Position numbers and translations under genes: made by a program | The notes under the pieces: model-generated | The model's input: the letters and a program-made list of their open reading frames with translations, nothing else | What the model was told of the DNA's origin: nothing | Databases searched by the model: none | DNA from: Ramazzottius varieornatus | Taxonomy: Eukaryota; Tardigrada; Eutardigrada; Parachela; Ramazzottiidae | NCBI GenBank assembly: GCA_001949185.1 | Contig: BDGG01000001.1 | Span: 4,704,629-4,768,628 of the forward strand | Length of the DNA: 64,000 bases | Reading direction: 5' to 3' | Shown here: positions 56,565 through 64,000 of the stretch, in pieces | Layout: the number at the start of each line of letters is the position of its first letter | How positions within the stretch are numbered: the stretch's first letter is position 1

Positions 56565-59538
56565 ATGTCGGATGACGATTCAGCTCGTCCATTTTCGGGT
56601 GATTCTTCCGGCGACGAGCGAAACTGGCCACCGCCTGCTGAAACAAGAAAAGCCCACAGTGAGGAACAAGAAAGGCCTTCAGCGCCTTCTTATCTCAGCC
56701 AGGACACGCCCTTGAATGACATACAACAGTTTTGGAATAAACAAAAGAATTCAGGTGGGATGGACTTTCACGGTCATCTGGAAGAAGTCCGTCAGAAGAG
56801 ACAGTCCCTGATGGATTTGCGCAACCTCGCTGATAGTCCGCCACTTCCTTCTGACAACACAGACAGCAATCGACAACAGTTCGAGCCAAGTTCACCTTCC
56901 CGGCACTCTGAGTTTCAATACAGAAATCAGTCTCCGGAGTCCTCGAGATCTGGATCAAGCGAGTCATTCACTGAAAGACATCAAAGGCAAGACAATCAGC
57001 AAAACGATCGTGATCAACCACAAAATAATTTCAACGATCAACGGCAAGAACTGCAACGAAACGTCAACCAGCAGCTACAAAAATCTGCTAATGAACCGGC
57101 GAAAAATTACGATGAGCCTGCCGATCGCTCGTCTTCAAACCAGGATCAGCCTCGAAACCAGACCCAGAAATCCGGAAGGTCATCGTCGCCGGTTGAAGAA
57201 TCAATAAAACCAGCTAAGCCATCTTCCCAGCCAACGCAGCAAGCGAACAGTCGGTCGCCCACCTCCACCACTTCTTTGGCGGAAATGGACAACCATGTGG
57301 AGGTGGAGGATCAACTACAGAATGTTATCGACAGTTCTTTGCATAACCTGACATGGGCCACCAAGACTCTTCACAAATATCGCAGCTTGAGCCAGAGTAA
57401 GCAGCAACTGGCGACGCTAAGCAGTATCGCGCCACAGGAGGACGCCATCTTGTCCCGAAGCAGGAGTCGCCAGTTTGAGAACACTAACAGTCAACCTTAC
57501 CAGCCATCTGGTGTTTATCAGTGGCCAGCACAACGGTCTGTTTCGCCGGATTGCGGTTCTCCAGCCGGGCGGAGCTACCAGCCGCCTGTTCAAACACCAC
57601 CGCTTTGGTTACATTCCGGGAGTAATCACCTGCCGTCGCAAGCGGTGCCATCTTCGTCTATGGCAAACCACGTATCATCAAGTCGCCCTTTATCGTCCTC
57701 CACCTGCGCATCTCAGACAATGTTGAGCATGAAACAGCTACACGAGGTACAGTGTCATTTCAAACTATCTATTACAGAAGGCGTTCAAAAAGTCCAAGTT
57801 TTTTATCCTTTTTCAACATGTGATTTACAACGAGTCTAAAGTTACAAGGCAACAGCTCCCCGATGCTGAGTACAGGAGTTCCTCCGTGTGAAGTTTTCCT
57901 ACGAGTTTCTGTTACTATCAGTAGTTTTCTCGTATCGTTCAGGATTTAATTGGTACTGTCGCTGCTGCGCTTGCTTAGTTTGTACTGTTGTATTGCCGTA
58001 GGTTTATGGAACGTCTGAGCCCGCTTCGCTCGTGGCCAAGAGAAGTGGTCGCCTTACACCCGATCCCGTCATGCTAGCCGCCAAGAACTCGCTATCCTTC
58101 TGGTCAGACAGCGGTTCCTCCGTAAAGTCTGCAGAGTATGAAACAGCCTTATCCCTCTCAAGTCACGAGGACAGCTCCATAGTTCGCGCTAACGAGATGC
58201 GAGCTCGGGCTGCCCTCCGCATGCCCTCACAGGCCACCCTCCCAACCATTGAGTTGTCACCGCAAGACCGCGCACACCTCCACGCCCAAGCCAAGGTATC
58301 GTACCTCAGGCTGGACGATTACTACGTCTCAGCAGAAGACAACCCTGATGCTGGAGACGTAACACTCACAAGAGTCCGAACTCCGGTTCCGGACCACCCG
58401 ACACCCAGTGCGTCACCCACGCACAACCACAAGACGGAAGCCGGCAGGGACCTCGAAGATGTCCACTTGGCGTCGAGGAATAGCCTGATCTTTTGGGATG
58501 GCGCGGAGGCTCGCTCAGCGGATACCCAGGAGAGACCGAGTTCAGAGCGGAGTAGGCGAATGTCGACAGAGAGCAGGAGCTCGAAGAACGAGTGGCTACG
58601 GCAAGCCATGCCTGTTGGCCAGATGGGTTCTTCACATCACATCGCGCAGGCCTCCTCGAAAGCGCAGATGTCAAGCTCCAGATATGACGACTCCTTCACC
58701 ACGCTACTTTCTCCAAGGTCCTTTGCGGTACTCCCTGGTTGACGGTAGCCAGTTAGAGATATCTGAAATGCTACCCATTGTAGTACTGGGCCAATGGGGC
58801 GTGAAATTCTAAGTGTCAATATTTGGAAAGCCTGCAAACAGCCTTGAGCTGATCGTCATCTTAACTGACGCAGTTTTTGATGTCACTGACTGGAAACGTG
58901 CGCCACTTGAGATAACTATCATCTCGAAATCGTTGTCGGCCTCCCACTTGTCTCGTTTTTTTCTTATTATTGATAAATAACGTGATCCTTCTTGCTTCCA
59001 GAGTATAGCGCCAGTAACATCGGAAGGTCCCTTCGGTGAGATTTCTAGCAGGTCTCATACCAGTCTTCACCGGCGACAAGCATCCGAAAGCTACTCTACT
59101 AACCTGTCGCCTGAAGTGAAACTATCTCAAAAAGAAAAACTCATTCGACTTTTCTGGGACCAGTCAGTTTCCCCACTAGGGACAATCTCTCGCCTCTCTC
59201 AGTCTGCCATCAACTCTAAGCTTGAACTACTGGAGATCGCCTTAAGAAGTATGCTGGGCTATGAGAACACCGTGGGTGCTCGACTTCAAGCTTCCGATCT
59301 CTCTCCTGAAACACTCAGTCCTGCTTTCATGACAGACTGGAGCCAACTGCAACAAGTATGGCCGAGGCACCAAGCTCCCGACCTACAAAAGACTAAACTT
59401 TTGATAATAATACCTTCGTCGTTGATAAGTGAAATTGAAGCGGAGAAACTACAAGCTGCCCTTGTACAGTTTGAGGGTATCATGGAGATGAGCTCCAACG
59501 ATATGTGCATCCTTTCTGCTATAACAAATAAAAATTAG
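56565..59538 (+). CDS. unrecognised 814-aa protein, disordered with a structured C-terminus
   Basis: Three exons (56565-57746, 58002-58727 and 59002-59538) join in frame to 2445 nt. The N-terminal half is very polar: Ser/Gln/Asn-rich, with QDNQQNDRDQPQNN-type stretches. A helical segment follows (EDQLQNVIDSSLHNLTWATK). The second exon contains a short duplicated motif, AAKNSLSFWSDSG and ASRNSLIFWDGAE, about 125 residues apart. The last exon has a likely folded helical domain (LSQKEKLIRLFWDQSVSPLG, INSKLELLEIALRSMLGYE, KTKLLIIIPSSLISEIEAEK). I know no family with this order. Close spacing behind Eps8 is the only context. Donor choice at 58727 (frame-keeping) is inferred. Confidence 0.6.
58872..58955. 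mobile_element. GTGCGCCAC hairpin element, degenerate copy
   Basis: Right inner arm GTGCGCCACTTG with following GATAACTATC; the left half is unrecognisable. It lies in the last intron of the unrecognised gene. Confidence 0.5.
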
Positions 59539-59749
59539 AAAAACAGAAAAACAATTAAAATCAGCTGTAAAATATAATGACAAAAAGACACGGTATCAAA
59601 ATACAAACACCAAGTACCACGTTGGAGGAAGAAAATGCTGTTCGTATCTGGCACAAGGAAATCAGATATCAATGATTTCGCACGAGAGTGCCAATTAATG
59701 GCACAAGAATTCCTAGCCCGCAAAATATGAACCTCCAACTGAGCATAGA

Positions 59750-60850
59750 TCAGAAACTCCGACGGTCTTTTACCACCATTGCATTCACAGTCAACAGATC
59801 CCTCTCGTAAGTAACCTGAGAAGAGGTAAAGAACAGCTTATTAGCTGGGTCGAACGTTCTCTGCCAGCTGATACCACAGGCAGAAACTCGCTAGTGAGTT
59901 CAAGTTACTTGCCTTGAAATAGCGGTTAGGGTCCACAGGAATCATTTTAACCTGACACTTGGAATACTTTTTCGCCAAAGCCAAGCATTCTGTGCCATTA
60001 GTCAGCTCTTCTTCCGAGGCACTACGGTATGCGTCTTCCAGGACGGACAGCCGGAAGCACTGTGGCATTTCACTGGAAAAGAGATCATGTCTCGGAAGAG
60101 CCTCGGACATCATGCCTTCGGAATCTATCCTGAGAATGGTGGAGACCAAAGGGACATAAACCCCAGCAGCCTAAAACAGAAATAGTTTAACGCTACGAAC
60201 ATCCGGGAAGCTCCATTCAATGTATTCTAGTGACATGAAACTTACTCCGTATTGCGAAGCTGCTCCAACGACTTTAAGGCACGTCGCTTCGTCGATGAGA
60301 GGTCGAACAACGTCATGGACGATAACAACAGCAGGCTTATCCGTCCAGGAAGAGATCTCGTGTACTCCTCCCTGGATCGTACGATGGCGCGTCTCGCTTC
60401 CGGCTCTGATTGTAACCCGTCCTGAGCTGAGGAGGCAATTGTCGTTGAGATGAGCTTGTAGCAGCGCTTGTGTACACTGCACCAGGTGCTCTTGGACCAT
60501 CAAGACTATGTTTGATATCCATGGAATACTGAAATAACCAAACGTCACGTTAAATCAGTCCGAGATGGACAATGCCAATATCATCAACGTATGTACTTGG
60601 CGAATGCTGTGATAGTGTGGATGAGAATCGGCGTCCGTTCCTCTCCGACCGTTTGATACTGCTTCAACTTTGTCCAGGAACAGGTACCGTTAACAGCAGC
60701 TGGCATGGCAGGCGTAGAACATGGTGCACCAGAAACAGAAGATGAGAAGCGCGAACTGCTTCCGGAGGCTGGAAGAAGCACCGCTACCTTAGCTGCTACT
60801 GTCAAAGGTGGAGAAGCGAGCAGCTTGGAATCCGCCAACTTTCCATCCAT
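59750..60850 (-). CDS. CRPPA: CRPPA/ISPD, D-ribitol-5-phosphate cytidylyltransferase (short form)
   Basis: Makes CDP-ribitol for the ribitol-phosphate part of alpha-dystroglycan matriglycan (cytosol). Four exons (60597-60850, 60246-60528, 59913-60170 and 59750-59815) sum to 861 nt, 286 aa. Motifs: VAVLLPASGSSSRF (the CTP-binding PAxGxxxR loop), KLKQYQ, GSETRHRTIQGG, VVIVHDVVRPLIDE, RHDLFSSEMPQCFRL, GTECLALAKKYSKCQVKMIP, then VTYERDLLTVNAMV. The protein ends at the cytidylyltransferase fold; the second domain of human CRPPA (about 160 aa) is absent. Intron 3 appears to have a GC donor (TTCAAG|GCAAGT). Without splicing there the frame runs on for 23 aa and ends. The bacterial IspD role (isoprenoids) is unlikely in an animal. 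Confidence 0.87.
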
Positions 60851-61862
60851 TTTTATCCTCCAGTCCCAAATTTACCCCTTCCAGTTCGTGTCAAGCAGCT
60901 CAAGCTGCCAGTAATCAGCATGTCAGGAGGAGGTAACCAGCTGCGATGAACCCGAAGGAAAATACGGAGGGAAAGTAATTATGAAGAAACTACATAGCGC
61001 TTATAAATCCGCCTCTGGAATTCTCCTTTCAAAACTGCAGTCTGCAGAGATAATTGGAACGTCAGCAAGAAAATTGAACATTTTCGGTATATCCAGTGGC
61101 GCACTTTTCCATTGAAAGTGGTTGAACGTGTGCGCCACCTGGGAAAATGATTGTGCTGAACTCATTCGCCAATGTCTCTTATCTGTTTTTTCTGCTACTT
61201 TTTGGCGTTCTACGGATAGGTAGTCTAGATACAGAGTACATAGGCAAAATCCAGGTTCAGAATCCAGATCCAGGAATCCACCGATTCAGTTCAAGCCCAG
61301 GTTTTAGCATATGCCTTGCTTTATGACCATGAGGAACTTCCGCATTCTGGTGCTTCCGCTGATTAGGTTCGCGACAACCTTAAAGCAGAAATATTTCATG
61401 TCGGTCGGTGCAGCAGAAAAGTCCGCCGATGCCAGGCCTTTGGCCGGGAATGATATATGTGCGATGTGCTCCGCCAGATTCTGTTCGTTCGCCAAGGAGT
61501 TCACCGCTTGAACATGCGACGTCGCAGTAGTTTACAAGTGGCTGTATGACTTTGAGAAACATCCGTTTGTCGGTACATCACAATTGCCGACAAGTGTATC
61601 TCACATACTTCAGCAGTACAAAGCAGACTGCCAAGTTCACCGAGTTACCCATTTCATTTTGCAAAGTTAATTCATTAAACAGCTTGAAAATCAAAAACAA
61701 CAGATCACAACAAGATGGATGTCAAGGAAAATTATAAAATAATTGGAACCGAAAAGTAACAACAGAGCAAGGATATCAAGATAGAAAACGTTATAACCAG
61801 GGCGAGGTTTTGGCACGAGCGATCTTCACAAAAAACGCATTTAACAATTTAGCACATTACTG
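60851..61862. other. divergence-free gap between CRPPA and ZDHHC genes
   Basis: Contains the CRPPA promoter side, one hairpin element (61059-61174) and the 3' flank of the ZDHHC gene. No other gene supported. Confidence 0.4.
61059..61174. mobile_element. GTGCGCCAC hairpin element, intergenic copy
   Basis: Inner arms CCAGTGGCGCAC and GTGCGCCACCTGG around a 27-bp loop. Outer arms (GTCAGCAAG... / ...GTGCTGAACTC) are partly eroded. Confidence 0.7.
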
Positions 61863-64000
61863 TTATTGTCTCTGAGATTCAATACTCTTTTTCAACAGAC
61901 TTCCATAAGATTCTGTCGTCGCTGCACCGGAATTTGAAAGGCTAGAAGGCGGCTTCGCATTGTCCCGAGTAGCACCTCTTTGAACATTCACCGGGAAACT
62001 GTTGTTCACATTCGCTGGGGAACTCAACCGCGGTCGCTCATCCACCACCACCGAACGCGGATAGTTATTAGTCACTTCCGGTCCACGCCGTGTGCCCACG
62101 TTCTTGAACGTCACCACCGGGACAGTCGAGGCTTCGTTCTGACTTGGAGATTTGACTTGGAGAGCGGACTGACGTGATGTGCTTGAAGGTATGTTATCGT
62201 ACTCTGGAGAACCGGACTTACGTGTGACTGTGAAGCGGGGAGAAGCCGGCAAGCGACCAGGTTGGAAAGTCGGGTAAGGAACAGGAGCCGACAGGGGTGG
62301 TGGTGGTGGTGGTTGCTGTTTGGTCAAGAGTGGTGCCGTGACAGCAGCGTGGTCGACTTGCTGCATTAGGTTACGTTGGTTGTAGATGGGCGAAGCGGGT
62401 ACTCCGGGGAGCTGGTGGACGCGGCGAATACCGCTGCGAGGAGTACCGGCAAGGAGGGAAGTTGAAGGAGGAAGTGTGGGTTCTTCGGTACTCTCGATGG
62501 AAGATAAGCTGTTGTGCTCCTGCGAAAAAAACACGAAAACAGTTGGTATGGTTCAGTAATGCACAACATACAGCTGGAGACAATCTATGAGGAAAGCTAA
62601 GCGAAGCCACACATGTCAATAAGCCCAATCACCAAGCTGACCCAAACACGAACGCAAAATCTGTTGAACAAGCCTCTTAGGACATTTCAGCACGCGAGGT
62701 GAAAAGCATGCTTGGATCCAGGCACCCTGGATAGCACAAAAGGTGCAAGACGTGTGGATGTACAAGTGCACAAAGGAAGCACCCGGCAGATCCACAGAGA
62801 TACAAACGGGGCACTGGAAAGGTTAACAAGGAACACATGCGTGCTGGAATGTGGATAAGCAGTGGGAGGCGTACTGTGGCCTTGCAGTAACAAACGAAGC
62901 ATTCTGAAAGTACATGTACCTTCGAAACCCGACTGAAAGTGGCAGTGTGGGTAAAGGTAGCGGTCGGAGAAGATGACGGAGAAAAAAGACCAGCGTCCGC
63001 ACGCTTCGATCCATCGCCCTGGACAAGTGGCTTTCGAAGAGCTTCCTTGTCATCGACTTTGGTATACAGGGCACTATATACATGAGGAATCTGTTTAGTA
63101 ATTTACCGTGCGAATACTTTACTTGTTATTCTAATCCATGAAAGCGAAGTCGAACTTTGGATAGAGCGGTCCACACAGCGCCAGACAGCAGTTGTAACAG
63201 CATCCTTCGTCGAAAGGGTTATCTGCATTCCGAAATTTGCCAGTAACCTAGAGAGCGCTTGCATTAAATCAAGAAACATTATCAATGTTTATACGTGTGA
63301 GTGTTTTCGCCGGTTCGGTTACTGAACAACTTTAAGTAATTGAGACCAAGGCAAACAATCTCCGATCGATCGCTTCTCCGAGTGGCGCACTATTATAGCC
63401 AATAAAACCGAGACGTGCGCCACTTGAGAAAACAATTTTGCCGAGTTTTGTCTGCCGAGCTCCGATTTTAAGAAGCATTCAAATACCAGAATCCAAAGGG
63501 ACAATAGCGATTTCAGTTATTCACAAGATAATTTTAATGTCCTTATAGTTTACTTGTTCGTTGGTGGTCATTCCGCGAGCCACCAGGCTCATGTGAAAGA
63601 ATGTCAGGCCCCCAACTGGCAAGGCTAACAAGCCGACGACAACGACCAGCGCCAACCTGCAATCAGAATAGAGAGTCTAATTAAATGACGGATTATATAC
63701 CAGCTAGGAAATTAAGTGCCGGTATAGACCAGCTCTTACATACATTATGCGGGTAAAAGATTACTTTATGCTCTTCTTCCGCTAATTTATGCGACTTTCA
63801 AAATTGACTTACGTCACAGCGCCGTTTGTGGTCAGGAGGCTCTCGGTGTGTGTTAGAATCCAAAATAGGCATGCCGCAATGACGACGGCAATGTGCAATG
63901 TCAAGACGTTGAGAAAGATGAAAAAATAACGATAGTTGCGCCGTCCGATGCAGTTGGCCACCCACGGACCTACGAGGAAACAAACCGCAATGTGACAATG
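61863..64000 (-). CDS. ZDHHC5/8-type palmitoyltransferase, C-terminal part (5' end outside window)
   Basis: Membrane protein S-acyltransferase. The right-most exon begins just after the DHHC motif itself: [20 protein letters not shown], then a hydrophobic helix ([16 protein letters not shown]). The next (about 63550-63655) gives a second helix and [13 protein letters not shown], corresponding to VLVARGRTTNEQ of ZDHHC5/8. Then [20 protein letters not shown], like TGKFRGGVNPFTNGCC. A linker exon (about 62900-63070) and a long Pro/Ser-rich tail (61863-62531, [28 protein letters not shown]) complete it. The DHHC catalytic Cys lies beyond position 64000, so activity cannot be judged. The splice between about 63145 and 63065 is inferred from a GTTCGA donor, which avoids a TAG. 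Confidence 0.88.
63347..63462. mobile_element. GTGCGCCAC hairpin element (ZDHHC intron)
   Basis: Inner arms CGAGTGGCGCAC and GTGCGCCACTTG, about 28-bp loop. Outer arms GGCAAACAAT on the left and TGTCTGCCGAGCTC on the right. One of the best-kept copies. Confidence 0.75.

Noticed and set aside
55940-59538. Eps8 and the 814-aa gene as one transcript
   Set aside because: The only acceptor upstream of 56565 with the right phase runs into TAA before the ATG.
649-63462. GTGCGCCAC hairpins as a CRISPR-like or terminator array
   Set aside because: Copies are scattered singly over 63 kb in an animal genome, with no regular spacing.
1-64000. tRNA, rRNA or bacterial operons
   Set aside because: I saw no tRNA or rRNA signature. 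All recognised genes have spliceosomal introns except where noted, so a bacterial source is excluded.

Overview
This is invertebrate nuclear DNA. The genes have many short GT-AG introns (about 50-300 bp), sit roughly one per 4-5 kb on both strands, and encode animal-specific proteins (neurabin, Eps8, alpha-tubulin acetyltransferase, ELAV-like, CRPPA/ISPD, ZDHHC5/8). The species cannot be named from sequence alone. A compact ecdysozoan or lophotrochozoan genome fits; a tardigrade is only a low-confidence guess.

Layout. 3-4095: 3' part of a CdGAP/ARHGAP32-type RhoGAP (+). 4936-10503: neurabin (PP1 motif, PDZ, coiled coil, SAM; +). 11099-12878: porphobilinogen deaminase (+). 13003-38105: a large locus built by segmental duplication. 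Copy 1 carries alpha-tubulin acetyltransferase, a PCP4-like IQ protein, AMP deaminase, an APIP fossil and the start of a seven-domain Ly6 gene. That Ly6 gene runs to 31826 and carries a complete 3.0-kb hAT transposon in its third intron. Copy 2 begins exactly at the Ly6 stop codon and carries a broken acetyltransferase, an intact APIP (methionine salvage) gene and a broken Ly6 first exon; AMP deaminase and the PCP4-like gene are gone. 38857-39893: ELAV/Hu-like two-RRM gene with an in-frame TAG (+). 40282-40988: actinoporin-like gene (-). 41529-44099: mitochondrial ClpX (-). 45354-46764: unrecognised proline/serine-rich gene (+). 47042-48242: NUDT6-type Nudix protein (-). 51815-55942: Eps8-like (+). 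56565-59538: unrecognised 814-aa gene (+). 59750-60850: CRPPA/ISPD (-). 61863-64000: ZDHHC5/8-type palmitoyltransferase, cut by the window edge (-).

Several genes share a cytoskeleton/cortex theme (RhoGAP, neurabin, Eps8, tubulin acetyltransferase), but nothing shows co-regulation. The main interest is genome dynamics. The duplication was followed by loss of different genes in each copy, and the introns are packed with short terminal-inverted-repeat elements. Many of these still show target-site duplications: hAT 8 bp, TTAA, TA, and a candidate 9 bp. A hairpin family with the core GTGCGCCACTTG recurs about seven times.

Gene models were built by hand. Where I checked them, exon sums are multiples of three: HMBS 380 aa, acetyltransferase 285, PCP4-like 76, AMPD 763, Ly6 1029, transposase 675, APIP 232, actinoporin-like 203, CRPPA 286. 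Family names rest on remembered conserved motifs, not on database searches.
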